Part shown: piece by piece, positions 9,160 through 21,224 of the stretch
Layout of the letters: each line of letters opens with the position of its first letter
How positions within the stretch are numbered: the stretch's first letter is position 1
Notes under the pieces: model-generated
What the model was told of the DNA's origin: nothing
The model's database searches: none
The model's input: only the letters and a program-made list of their open reading frames with translations
DNA from: Cladorrhinum sp. PSN259
Taxonomy: Eukaryota; Ascomycota; Sordariomycetes; Sordariales; Podosporaceae
Assembly (NCBI GenBank): GCA_033725935.1
Contig: MU867116.1
Span: forward strand, 186,001-250,000
Direction: 5' to 3'
DNA: 64,000 nt
Position numbers and translations under genes: made by a program

Positions 9160-12100
9160 ATGGGACTCTTTTCACACTGATATGGAGAGAAATCCGTAAG
9201 GAGTGGTCGTGTTATTGTAACATTTCCAATCCGTCGGGAACACGAAAAGGCGGGCCGTCTGGCATACATATATCGAACTGGAACTCTTCTGGGGGGATGC
9301 ATGGTGGCTTGATTCGACTAGGGGGGTACTGTAGCTCTTGGCCCTTGGTGGGTTTGCCTGGCCTCGCTCCGGCAGAACGCTCGAGGCGGAAAGAGATGCT
9401 GACAAGAGCTTCACAATACCACAAAGCAAAGACCAGGGATGCCAGGGCGAGGCATTTCCTCTCGACTGGTTGTTGTGACATCGGGGTACGTACTTGCAGG
9501 TACGGTGTAGCCACCCTGCTGGGCCACTTGGGTAGCTGGGCCACTGGTTGCTGTCGGGGAATCGGCTTCCAGTTGGTACACGCTCGAGACATGGGAAGCT
9601 GCAGGATTGTGGGGGGCCATCATGTGCGTCAGAGTCGGCTTGGGTGACTTGGCATCAGGGAGTTTGGGTTGGCAGATCGATCTAGACGTCTACGTATTTA
9701 GCCCACATTACAGCTGCTGCGGCCTTCCAAACACGTTGAGGGATGGATGAAGCTCAGAGCAGGGAGCTGTCTCTATCGAGGGGCCAAAGGCTAAAGTGGC
9801 GTGCAACTTCGGAAATATCGGGCAGCCCAGGTCCATCAGTGCTTGACAGAGGCACTCAGGGTTGCGATCTGTAGGTGCAGGTCGCGATAGTGTAGAATGG
9901 AGGGGTAGGACAGCGCGGTAATGCTGTGCCGCATTGGCGGCTGGCTGCAACTTCCCCACTCACCTGTCGCCTGCTGGGGCTCCTGGGGGAAACCACCAGA
10001 CCTGAGGCAATCCCAGAACAGACCAGAAAAGAGGGATGGCCCGGAGAGTTTATTTCACACGCCGCATTGCTGCTCTCACCAGACGGCGAGGCCGACAAAA
10101 GATTATCGTTTGTCTCCAAGCTCTCTTTTAGCGTTGGAAACTTTCGAGGTGAAACATGATGGGAAAGCAAAAGTGATTGCTCAGGTTGCGGGAGCGGTGG
10201 GAAATGGATGGCACGCATGAGCGCAAGCTGGATGTGGCTGCAGGAAGAAGCACTACTTTCCACGCGAGAGTCCCCTCCAACATCAATCTGATGGAACTTT
10301 ACCCCGCTGGCAGGGCACTTTCGACGGTTCACTTGCACCTGCCCTTTTCCTGACAAAATCTCACGATTCGCTCGGGCCTCATTGTGATTACCAAAAAAGG
10401 TTTACCTAGCTAGTGCCATGTGCCAGTAAGCGCCTCCCTGGGCATCCCATCTTTGGATCCCAGCCTGAGCGCTAGGACATCTCACGGCCCAGCGGTCCCG
10501 GGGAGCTGGAGAGCTCGACCGAAAAGACTGGGGTTTCCCGCCAATCGGTAGTCAAGCGGGACCGGATGTCATTGGTTTCATCGCTTTTGCGCTGGACTTT
10601 CCAACATGTTCGATCTCTTGAAGATCTCAAGCAGGCTTTATCTTGGCACGCGCATACTGTTGTATATTCAGATAGTATTAGCCACCGCCTTTGTCAGGCG
10701 TGTGGGCAGCCAGAATGGTGGTAAAAAGTCGGGAATACGTTCTGTTACACTCGAAGGAACATTCACCGGTCGATAAATGTACAAATGCCCGCGATAGGTT
10801 GACCGCACTCACAGCCAGTGACTTTCGAAACAGTTGGTAGTGGGTCACGCCAAGAGAAGCCAGTCAGCCTGGGGCGCTGGCCGTCTGCTTCCTTCACCCT
10901 CGGTTTTTGAAATGATGCGGGAAAAAACCTTAAACCATCCCACCAGTTTGGCAACAAAGTTGCAGAGAAGTGGCAGTTGTCGGATCCCGATTCGCTGCTG
11001 CCAGTGGGCTAATTGCCGGATGCAGAAAGATCTCACCAGTCACGTCACTGTGGCTGTCGAATTCAAGCCATCTCATTGTCCACGGTTTCTGTTGGAACCT
11101 GATCGACTGTTTAAAAACAAATTAAAAACGACCCCCAATGTTAATTGACTGGTAGCACAACCCAGCGGTCAACCCATCCTTTGGAAGGAGACGAGAGGCT
11201 GCCATAGTAGAGCAGGTGGCTCAAAACGTTCAGTACGGTATTTGCAAACTGACTGCGTCGCGCCACTTCACCAAACTCAAAACTTGAAATGCCAACTTTC
11301 CAACTTTCCACTGCTCACGCCAGAGCTAACAGTCCTGAGCATCCATAGACCATTATTCATTCATCACCAAGAATAACAGAGCATGTCTGCTCCAACGCAA
11401 GCATCTTGCAGAATACGATCGGCACCAAAACAAGGCTCCCACTTGTAAGATAACACTGCGACCTCGCAATGCAGGTGCAGATGCAGATGCACGCCGTGCC
11501 CCAGGCCTGCAGGTGCGGCATGACCTTTTAGGGTCGAACATCTTGACAAAAGCTCCCAAATAAGCCCGCCAATCACAAGACGAGCTTCATCTCAACCGGT
11601 CAAGAGTGGGGGCAACAACTCTGTGTAACAGTGTTAGTGACAAGGGTCCACCCATGTGTTCCTGACTTAGCATCAGAATCCGGACTGTGCCGGCCTCGAG
11701 CGCCTGAAAGGGGTGCACGACAAAAGACTATAGCAGACCCTAACCCTGGACAGATCTGTTATTCTCCCCGTCTAACGAGTGAGAGGACGCGAGGAGGAAA
11801 CCAGTTGATCCAAGATTAGATCCAACGGGAAAAGGTTGAAATGAGGGGAGCCTGAGGTGGGTCTTTCGGTCAACGCAACAATTTTATGATCCTCCAAAGA
11901 GGTCCATCAGTTCGTTGATCGGGCGTTGCTGATGTCGTCAAGTACTGGTAGCAGCTCAAAAGAAAGGGAGAAACAGGTTGGAATTTCTACTCGAGAATGT
12001 TTGGGGGTCTTAGCATTCTTATATTACTCTGAGCACAAAAGAGAAACCAGATTGGGGGTCCAAAGAAATTTGTTCCTGCACACGCAGAGTGGGAGTTCCA

Positions 12101-14256
12101 GAGCCCAAGACCGGCTGACTGATCAAGGGTTCCGATCAGGGGAACGAGACTTCCGGCAGGATCTGGCTTCCGGCTATGTTCCCACAGCATAACATCACGG
12201 ATGCCATCTGGTCAAGTGCGTTTCCTTGGGGAGTTGTCGCACAACGCGGAACTCGGCATGCATTGTACCACATGATTGTTGACTTATCCCTATCCATCTT
12301 TGAAGCTATTGCCGTTCATCTCTACTGTCTGGCCTACCTCGAACCAGTTACCTTGGTGTTAATCTCACATGGTGTTTTACAGTTGAATCTTGGAGCAAAC
12401 CACCTCTTCAGTGTCTGTTATAGTTCTAAACTACCTGCTTCCATGCCTCCAGAATATCAATTGTACCTCAAGGCTGAAAGGTACATTGCATGTGCACTCT
12501 AGTTTCATTTCTTGTTTAGAGTATTAGTCCAGGGCACCAGATGTACCAACACCCGCATGCATGAGGAAATCGTTCCCCTCTCGCCAAATCCCACACCCTA
12601 AAGCCACTAACCCCATTTACACCGCAAAAAGCCGCGACTTGGATAACTTGTTGGCCCTAAAGTGTCTCACTGCTATGTCTTGCAGATGATAGAGCAGCGT
12701 GACCGCCCCAGGAGCCAAGCTGACGGATCATCTGCTGGCTGGTATGTGCAGCGGCGCGCCACAAATGACCCGTGGGCAATCACTGCAGACTCGGGCATTG
12801 AGCCAGGAGGACTGGGAACAACCTATTTCCAATGGAGCGATCGCATGATTTCCATCAAAGAGGGTAACCCCCACCTCAGCCAGAGCAATAAATATTCCCA
12901 TGAGCCCAGAATTGACGCCAATGAGGATTCCAAAGCTGGAGACTCGGCGTCACATGCGTGTGTCACCGCGTACATGTAGTGCGAAGGCCTGGCGCCGAAG
13001 TGACAGGCGGGTGGCTTCTGAGCTGAAAAATGGAATGGTAGGTAGATGTGATGCAGTGAAGTGCTGATCTTGAACGCATTAAGTAGACATCCCGACCTCG
13101 CCAGAGTTGCGCACAACACAGGATTACCACAACAAACTGCATGGTTCTCATCAACAGCTGTGAAAGTTTCACCATGTTTACATGTATCCGCAGGTGAATT
13201 ATTTTCTAGCTTTACAAGATATATTCTTCACGTGTTATGCGAGGTATAATCTCCCGAGCGATAATTCTCGATGTTGCCAACAAAGGAAAAATTAAATTCA
13301 TCAGTGACGCGCCATTCTCTCCCTTATCCACGATTTCAAAGAGCAGAAAATCCCACATGTCTGGCGCCTTCATCCAGCCAATTGCGTAGAAGATCCGTTT
13401 CTCGAGGAGCGACCCGGATATCTCGTCGTCTATAGCAGAAAAGTCAAGATATACCTGTAGAGACAAGGATATCTGGAGATCCATCCCGGTTTGTTGCTCA
13501 CGTCAACATTTCAGCAGTCACGTTGACCAGAACGCCAGGGGAGGCTGATCATAGATGTCTTTCAGATTCAGCGAGCACTTGGAGGCGGCGGCCTCGGAGA
13601 AGATGGTTGCCGATTTATGAAGCACGTGGATGTTGGCCCAGTGGTTATCGCCTGCCTTGCTAACTATGCCACCAGGAACTCAGTGGGCACGGTCTAGATA
13701 CGCCACAGCCCCGATTTTGAATCAAGATACCGGTATCTTAGTTTGGAGACGCTAAAGGCAGAAGGCTTGATTTTGTGAGAGTGCGTCTAAAGATGCCCCT
13801 CCCACTCACACACACATGTACATAGAATCTTTCCAATCCTTGTTTTTTTCCACGTGAACACACATGAATTTCGAGGTTTGCTTAAAAAATTCTCACATGC
13901 CGCAGTAACACTTTGTACATACAATATTGACGAGCCTGAAATCGACCAGGTACACAACAAACATGGATCACGCCCAGTCTCCCCTCTTGAATCCTCGGGC
14001 TATAGATTGACGTTCCTCATATTCGAGGCATCCGATATGCCGCTTGCGGTACTCCTATCCTCCTCTTCTTGGTCACGGGAGCATCAAAATATCACCTCCA
14101 ATTCGTACCGTTTCTGTCATGATCTGTATGTCGAGATCGGAAGAGTGTTTGCGAGTTCTTCCAACCGCAGCCGCTCGGCCTTTTCGTGAAGAAGCATCAA
14201 GTTCCCCCTATCATCATCATGCATTTCCATTCATCTCGGTATGTTCTTCACAAGCC
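9160..14256. other. Gene-poor region
   Basis: About 5 kb without a convincing gene. The stretch next to 9160 is the promoter of the Zn2Cys6 factor. Many ORFs of 60-170 codons occur on both strands, but their composition looks random and no domain motif is seen. A 90-codon minus ORF at 13212-13484 is the most protein-like of them, but it has no recognisable family. No obvious transposase, reverse transcriptase or long repeat was seen. Confidence 0.4.
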
Positions 14257-14823
14257 ATGGCTGCATGTCTGGGAATGTCTCCCGAGTGTGTACGTGACGT
14301 ATCATGTCAGTGGCACCGCAGGAAGGGAGAGGTCACGTTCGGTGCTGAAAAGCATCGCCTTGTCATCATTGACATCTCCAACTTGGGCAATATCAGGTTT
14401 AGCTTTGCCATTTACACTAAACCGAGGGCACCGCAAGCGTCATTGCTATCTGCTGCACAAATTCTTGAGCACTTGCATGCGGACAGTGGTGCATCTGATT
14501 ATGAAGAGCTGCTCGCCAAGTTTGAGGAGCTCCCAGTCGACGATACCAGCAAGCTTGACTCCTTATCTGTGTGGACATTCGCTACAACACCCGCCCTTAA
14601 CCATCGTGTCGGCTCATCATCGCTAAGGACGCAGACCCTTTGGCGATTTGGCGATTATCTCAGTCCGGACACGGTAGGTACGAAACCTGTAAATTTTCAT
14701 TCTCGAGCATGTCAAGGGGATCCCAACTTGGCCGGCGAGCTCCATGTTGGCATGTGCCTTGCTCAGAAAGATTCGTCCAAAGCTATTGTCGGGTTCAAGT
14801 TCACCACAAAGCGTGCTCCTTAG
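14257..14823 (+). CDS. Unrecognised 188-aa ORF, possible gene remnant
   Basis: The open frame extends further upstream, but from the ATG at 14257 (GCCATGG context) it gives 188 aa with mixed, protein-like composition. It has a soluble core with alternating hydrophobic residues (HRLVIIDISN, FSFAIY) and a helical acidic part (YEELLAKFEELP). I recognise no family. It lies in a gene-poor stretch beside a probable transposon-derived element, so it may be a decayed gene. It could also be one exon of a larger gene, since a GGTATGTTCTT donor-like site lies just before it. Confidence 0.3.
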   Translation: MAACLGMSPECVRDVSCQWHRRKGEVTFGAEKHRLVIIDISNLGNIRFSFAIYTKPRAPQASLLSAAQILEHLHADSGASDYEELLAKFEELPVDDTSKLDSLSVWTFATTPALNHRVGSSSLRTQTLWRFGDYLSPDTVGTKPVNFHSRACQGDPNLAGELHVGMCLAQKDSSKAIVGFKFTTKRAP

Positions 14824-15205
14824 GTTGATCATGGCGAATTATCTCCATTCTCAGGATTGTCAGCCGAGGCCGTCATGGATATTCTGGATGGTTGTCCTGA
14901 TGCAAAGCAACCGAGTATTTGCGCCCACACAATCTCGACTGTCTTTGGGGAACGTGGCACCTGAATTCCTCCACGAACCAGTGGCAATATAAACAGGACA
15001 CACGGAGCTGGTATTATAGACATTTCGGTATTGGGACGATGAAGGCTGACGATTTGGCGGCCGCATTTCCAATGTTTCTCAATCAATCTACGGACCAGCA
15101 AGACTCTAGAGAACCGCCTCACCAGGAGGAATGGCGGTGCAATACATGCAAGCCATCCCATATGGATCGAGACTCTTCTAGGATATCGCGCAAGGTAGCT
15201 GGATT

Positions 15206-15445
15206 TTGCTGATGCAACTGGAGGCAACGACGGGCAAAATGTTCACAAAGTTTGCATTCGCACGCGCGCGGGAAGACGGGAGATACGACGATGCCCTTTG
15301 CCGAGTGGCCTTGTTGCAACATCAACCGAACAGACTGCAGAAGAGTCTGGAGGTGGTTGGAGGACTGAAGGAGTTTTTGCAAATCGCCGCGACTCACGTT
15401 GACCTGGATGCTGTACAATGTCGTCTGGAAAGGTACCACGAATGA
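15206..15445 (+). CDS. Unrecognised 79-aa ORF, possible gene fragment
   Basis: A short frame rich in helix-forming residues (RYDDALCRVALLQ, LKEFLQIAATHVDLDAV). It resembles the C-terminal end of a protein more than random sequence. It ends 34 bp before the inverted-repeat element at 15480. It may be the tail of a decayed gene shared with the 14257 ORF; no splice model joins them convincingly. Confidence 0.22.
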   Translation: MLMQLEATTGKMFTKFAFARAREDGRYDDALCRVALLQHQPNRLQKSLEVVGGLKEFLQIAATHVDLDAVQCRLERYHE

Positions 15446-15479
15446 CCTCGTTGTGCTTGGTGAAAGAGAGGCTTGGGTC

Positions 15480-15830
15480 TACGGAGGTCGCGGCCAAAAG
15501 TGATGACACTTTTTTGATAGCGCCTCTGCCAAGACAGTATGGAGTATGAGCCGCGCACTCCGCACTGTGGCTTTCTCGATTTGCATACGCAATGAAATAT
15601 CTCAATTATCACCACTTTTCATATAAGCATTTTTATTTCAACTGCTTTTAACTACTGCCTTACGTCCATATAGTCAGTTGCATAAGTTTTGGAATTGCAA
15701 TGGTGGTGTTATTCTTGAAAGTTTGATAACTGGGTTAGGGTTAGGGTTATTTAACCCTGGGGTACAAGCCTGGACTGGTCCGTGCGTGATTAACAGAAAA
15801 TTGTCATTACTTTTGGCCGCGACCTCCGTA
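15480..15830. mobile_element. Candidate Tc1/mariner-type MITE (TA-flanked inverted repeats)
   Basis: Both ends carry a near-identical inverted repeat. Reading inward from 15480 and from 15830 (reverse strand) both give TACGGAGGTCGCGGCCAAAA and then continue with two mismatches over the first 34 bp. The outermost TA at each side could be the target-site duplication typical of Tc1/mariner elements, and the GGCCAAAA motif resembles Tc1-family ends. The interior (about 347 bp) codes for no transposase, so this would be a non-autonomous element. It contains three TTAGGG-type units at 15732-15749. Confidence 0.65.
15732..15749 (+). repeat. Interstitial telomere-like repeat (GGGTTA x3)
   Basis: Three uninterrupted GGGTTA units, the same unit as filamentous-fungal telomeres (TTAGGG), followed at once by TTTAACCCTGG, so a short partial palindrome forms around it. 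It lies inside the inverted-repeat element. Confidence 0.8.
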
Positions 15831-16374
15831 TTGGATGCGATTTTGACGCTTGCGAGCACAATTTGGATGGGGTCGGTACTATGTAATTAGCGCAAAGTTT
15901 TGAAACAGCAGAGTTTGAGATGGAGATATCCCTGACATGAAACATATGTGAGGGCAGCCACCTTTGAGTTAGTAGATATTTATAATTTAAAAATAAAAAT
16001 AAGAATTGCGACCTTTAATATCCGTGCTTTGTGTTCATCACGAGCGGAACATCACTACGGATACCTACAATGTCACTCACCCTGTTACAGTGCTTCTGGG
16101 ACGTTGCCCTCTGTTTACCCCTGACGCGATGAGATCATCCTTTCCTGATTAGGGAAAGAGGCATTTTGCACATTTTTCCTGGGCTGAAAAAAAGCAGGGA
16201 AACAAACCGCTGAGACCCGCCACCAAAACCTTGGCAACTCCGCATTCCGCACTTTTTCCCCGCGAATGTGGAATACGTCCGGTACCTCTCCGTTCCTTGA
16301 GTCTGCAAAGGTATGGAATCCATGGCTCGATTCTCCATCACATCAGGTTCTCTGTTAGGAGAATCCCACAATGC
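15831..16374. other. Intergenic, promoter of the histidine kinase
   Basis: The part from about 15970 to 16010 is AT-rich. No gene is seen. The histidine kinase reading frame remains open upstream to 16231, so some of this could be coding if the start lies further 5'. Confidence 0.4.
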
Positions 16375-19300
16375 ATGTCGCCCCACGCCCCCAAAAAGAT
16401 CTTGCCCAGCGCAACCGCAATCGTTGCACCGTGCAATGTTTGCGCAACCAAAAATCCTCCGAAGCAGATGTTGCTCGACTGCGCCGAAGATCCGGGTGAT
16501 GCGGCGGCACTCGCGGCGCTGTGTGATCATGTCGAGGTGGAGAGCTCGGAGCGCGCCCGGCAGCGCGAGATCGCAGCGTATGTCCCCGTGCTCCATTAAT
16601 CTATTTTATCCTGCATCTTTGCTAACATAGTGCTTACTGGTGCCGCGATGGATTCAGATACCTGTCCGCTGCCTCGTTCCCCCCGGGAATGCCCGTTTGC
16701 TTCCAAAAGGTCCCGTTCCTCAACACCGACCCAGTACTCAATGCCCTCACCCAGCTGGGAGCCCTCCGGCTCGACTGCGACCGAGCCTTCGTTTCCCTGA
16801 TTGACCGCCAATATCAATATGTTGTCAGTGAGGTTACACGATCCCACTCTGTCAAGGGGATGAAATGCGATCCAGGAGACACCATCGCCATTGGTGTCTG
16901 CAAACTGCGCAACTGCGATGGCGTGTGCCCGGCCACCATGAAGGCCTTCATGGACGAGACCGGAGAATGGGTGCAAACAGGACCGCAGGTTATCGCCAAC
17001 CGAACGAGGTACATCATCAACGATTTCACGACGCACCCGGATTACAAGGACCGTGCTTACGTGACTGGATATCCGTACTTCACTTCCTATTTGGAGGTTC
17101 CCCTGGTCTCTCCGTTGGGATACTTGCTTGGAAGCTATTGCGTCGTTGACAGCAAGCAAAACGACTTTGATAATGATGACACGGTCGAAGTTTTGACCGA
17201 GATCGCGGACGCTATCATGGCCCATCTCGACAACGTCAGGATAAGACAAAGCCGCGACCGTTCCTCGCAGCTGATTAAAGGGCTGAGTGGTTTCATTCGG
17301 CATGAACCGCCAGCACAACACCCCCCACACGGCAAATCTTACACCGAGACCATGCCACCTCAGGACCTTTCCATGCTTCCGATGGCGCAACCTACCGAGA
17401 GTGATACAGCAATGGGGTCAAGCAAGGCGGACTCGAGCCACGAGACTGATGCGCAGTCTTCTGCAAGTTCTGCGAGACCTCCACCACCCAACCAAGCATC
17501 AACATCAACCGTCGACACGGTGCAATCTGCCACGTCTACTTCTTCCCCTCGCTGTGAAGATGGATCAGAAACGCCCCCGACAACTCCACGAGACGAATTT
17601 GGGGAGAACCCGATGGAGCAGCAACTAGAGGCTGTCTTGGCGAGTGGAAATGCCATCGCTGCCCGTCCTCCACCACCGCCTCCAGCATCTGATGTTTCGG
17701 ACTCCCATGGAAATGGGTTCATCAGCTCTGCAAACATCAAGACGACCTTTTTCCGGGCCGCGGGTATAATTCGACGGTCCATGAACATGGATGGCATCAT
17801 GTTTCTTGATGCTGTTCCAAGCTCGTACATTGACAGGCCAGATCAACAGCGTACCGAGGACCACAACTTACCACCAGAAGACGAGAGTGATGGGCCGTTT
17901 TGCACCACGATAGTCAAGTCGACCATCGGGCCAACTGGCGAGACAGTCACGCATGCATCTAAAAGTCGTCTACCAGAAGTATCACTGCAACGATTTATCC
18001 GAGCATATCCTCAGGGCCATGTGTTCACAGCGGATGAGTTCGGTCCGATCGACGACAGCTATGGACTTGGAAAGCCTTTCGAATCTCGCCCAAAAGCTGA
18101 CCAGGAAAACTGGCGTCTCCGAAATGACATCGCCGCCCTCTTCCGTGTTTTGCCTGCCGCCAAATACGTGATTTTCCTCCCCCTTTGGCATTTCCAGCGA
18201 GAATGCTGGTATGCGGCCACCTTGGGCTGGGTGGAGGAACCAACCAGAGCGATTGAGGTTGTCGATATTGGGTTGATCTCTGCTTTCGGTAACTCGGTGA
18301 TGGCCGAAGTGTCCCGCCTGGAAGCTCTCGCTGCCAGTCGCGCAAAGTCTGACTTTGTCTCGTCCCTGAGCCACGAGCTGCGAAGTCCTCTCCATGGCAT
18401 CATGGCGAGTAGCGAACTGCTCCGGGAAAATATGGCAAATAGCCGCCTTCTGCCGACCTTGGATATGCTCGACTCGTGTGCGACCACTTTGCTTGACACG
18501 TTCAACAACTTGCTCGACCATGCTACAATTACCCATGCAGGGCGGGATCGGGAAGCCAAAGCGACGATAAGTGAGTTGAGGATCGCCGACTTGTCATTAT
18601 TGGTCGAGGACGTTGTTGAGGCGGTTAGAGTTGGGCATCTCTCTGGGAATGCTTTTCACATGCAGACGTCAGCACAGAGGAAACCGCTCTATACTACCAC
18701 AGCCAATTCATCACATGGGTTACCCGATCGACCGCTCCTCATCACAGTTAGCATTGGTAAAAAGGACGACTGGAAGTTACTACTTAATGTTGGGGCCTGG
18801 AAGCGGATCGTTATGAACATTTTTGGTAACGCACTGAAGTACACAGTGTCCGGGCGTATTGAGATCGGTTTAGATGTCGTTCGGCGAACCAACAAGTCGG
18901 GAAGCCTGTCCAAATACATTATCCTGACAGTAGAGGATACTGGCTTGGGCATGAGCTCAGACTATCTCAAGTACCATCTCTTCACGCCCTTTTCACAAGA
19001 AAACAGTCACTCTCCAGGCATGGGTCTCGGCCTCAGCATCGTCCAGCAACTGGTGAGCGATCTGGATGGATTCGTCAACGTGAAAAGCTCTGTAGGGGTA
19101 GGAACTCTGGTTGAGGTCCTGGTTCCCTTTGGGGGCCCAATGGATTCCAAGGGAACGCCTGCGCAGGAAGAAGGGGTACAAACGCCCACTGGCGCCTCTC
19201 GGGACTATACCGCCACACAAACCATGGCTGAGGATAAGGACCTAATATTCAACGAGCAACGATCTCACCTCGCGGGGCGTTCAGTATGTATAGTTGCCCC

Positions 19301-20324
19301 TAGTGCATTTTTTGGCACGAGCGCAGTCGGCGCAGACATGGAAATCTCGAAAGAGATGCATACTCGATCGGCAATGGTGGAAAGGGCCATCAAAATCAAT
19401 GCTGTGGACGCTCTGGGGATGAGTCTAATCACCGGGACGAAGGAGTGCCCTCTTCCAGAGGCAGATCTATACGTCATGGATAGCGACCTGATCACCCGAG
19501 CACCGAACAATGCTGCTGATATTTTGTTGCCGACAGTGACGCCATTGGTATTACTCTGCTCAGGATCAGGACAACCATCCTGTCTGAAGAGAGAAGTCAC
19601 AAAGCGGCACGGAATGCATCTCCACCATCCTCTCGGCCCCCGAAAGCTTGCATCGGTTTTCTGCTCGGCTCTGAAAGGGGAGATCAACAACATTGTGCCA
19701 TTTTCCCAATCTCTTGATACAGTGTCTGAGAAACGATCTAGCGATGGTGATCAATTACCTACACCAGCTACTCCCGATGGCTTGGATGGGAGCCATCCCG
19801 TCACGGCACTACCGTTGGTAACTTCAAAGAACTCGATGGCATCTCGACCCCCGACCAATCCTGTTACAGCCATAAACACCTCGCGAACACGTTCCGATCC
19901 CACCGCTAGAGCTGCGAATGCTGACACTACGAAATCACGACACCTTCTCCTGGTTGATGATAACCCGATCAACATCAAGCTTCTGACGCAAGTGGTACGT
20001 AAATTGAAACACACATTTGCTACTGCTGCACACGGGCTAGAAGCTGTGCAGCTGTACAAGAAGTCTCTTGAAGAGAAGGAAAGTCGTTTTGATGTCGTGT
20101 TTATGGACATCAGTATGCCGGTAATGAACGGGTTTGAGGCTACCAGAGCGATCAGACAATTAGAGGTAGATGCAGGAATCAGTCAGTGCAAGGTAGTGGC
20201 GCTGACGGGGCTGAGTGGTGAACTCAGCAGGAACGAGGCGATTGCTAGTGGGTGTGACTTGTTCCTGACGAAGCCTGTCAAGATGAACACCGTCAGGGGG
20301 CTGTTGGATGAGATGGATGCGTAG
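16375..20324 (+). CDS. GAF-domain hybrid histidine kinase (2 exons)
   Basis: A hybrid sensor kinase of about 1298 aa that would pass phosphate from His to its own receiver Asp and on to an HPt protein. The proposed exons are 16375-16577 and 16631-20324. The 53-nt intron (GTATGT ... GCTAACATAG) joins SERARQREIA in exon 1 to the following AYWCRDGFRYL in frame. N-terminal region and GAF-like sensor: about 100-260, including the conserved GVCPATMKAFMDETGEW. A Ser/Pro-rich linker follows. HisKA motif SLSHELRSPLHGI has phospho-acceptor His about 649. HATPase boxes are NIFGNALKYT (about 795), DTGLGM (838) and GMGLGLSIV (865). The receiver has Asp about 1227 in FMDISMPVMNG and Lys in LTKPVK. No membrane segment, so it is cytoplasmic. 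The start at 16375 is the likeliest in-frame ATG, but the frame is open further upstream. Confidence 0.88.
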
Positions 20325-21224
20325 TAGAAAGGCACAGGCCAGGTCAAATGAAGTGAGGTTGTGGATGTAGGGAAACCGGGAAATGTTTGGTGGGCCAGAA
20401 GACGGCGGAAGCTGATGAAAATAGGTATCACGGGCCAACATCAGAGTGTGGATTTAAGACCGCTGATTGATGGAACAGCTGATTGGATGGCACGAGGGCT
20501 CTCCAGGAACGTACACAAATATGGCGCAGGCCAACACACATTGCTCTGGATACCAACACCGGCGCGGTTAGAGCAGGAGCCAAAAAAAGCAACACAACGA
20601 GAACGACGTAACTTCCAGCAAGAATATGGGAAGTAGGTGTATTTCATTGTCGGACTTTAACTGAAATAATACAAGAGAGCACACATGATTGCTTTGGGTA
20701 CACAGGACACAGGGACGATGGCTCATGCCGAGGGGGAAGGATAGACCTTCTAGGGTCCTAAATACGGAGCTCCTTGATAACCAATGGATGACGATATAGG
20801 AAGGATATATACACGCATATGACATAATGATGGAAGAAGAGAATAATACATGACAATTTGTACAAGATGGGGACTTGGTTTATTTCTTTGTTTACAGTCT
20901 CCACTTACCCCTATTTGCCCCACTGTTTGGTCAACAGGGGGTTGGCACCATGCGCACCATGTGAGATCATTGGCAGATGAAGTAAGGTAAGTTGATATAT
21001 CAATTCTATCTGATAAGATATGTACAGGAATATTAAGCATTAGACATTAAAGTTAATTACTCTAATAGAACCATGAATCGTGTGGCCCTTTATTGCGCCA
21101 TATGAACGATGCTCTACAATGGAAAACATGAACCATACGCTTGCCAGGGCGGTCCTCTCTACATTGACCAACCTCGTCCCAATACCCGTTGATAATACCC
21201 AGGAGGAAAAAAAAAAAAATCTCA
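20325..21224. other. Intergenic between convergent genes
   Basis: The shared 3' flank of the histidine kinase (+) and the riboflavin-kinase-like gene (-). A 13-bp poly(A) run lies at 21208-21220. No gene is seen. Confidence 0.45.

Noticed and set aside
13212..13484. A 90-codon minus-strand ORF with helical-looking sequence
   Set aside because: It has no recognised family, no splice partner and no promoter signal; kept only as part of the gene-poor stretch.
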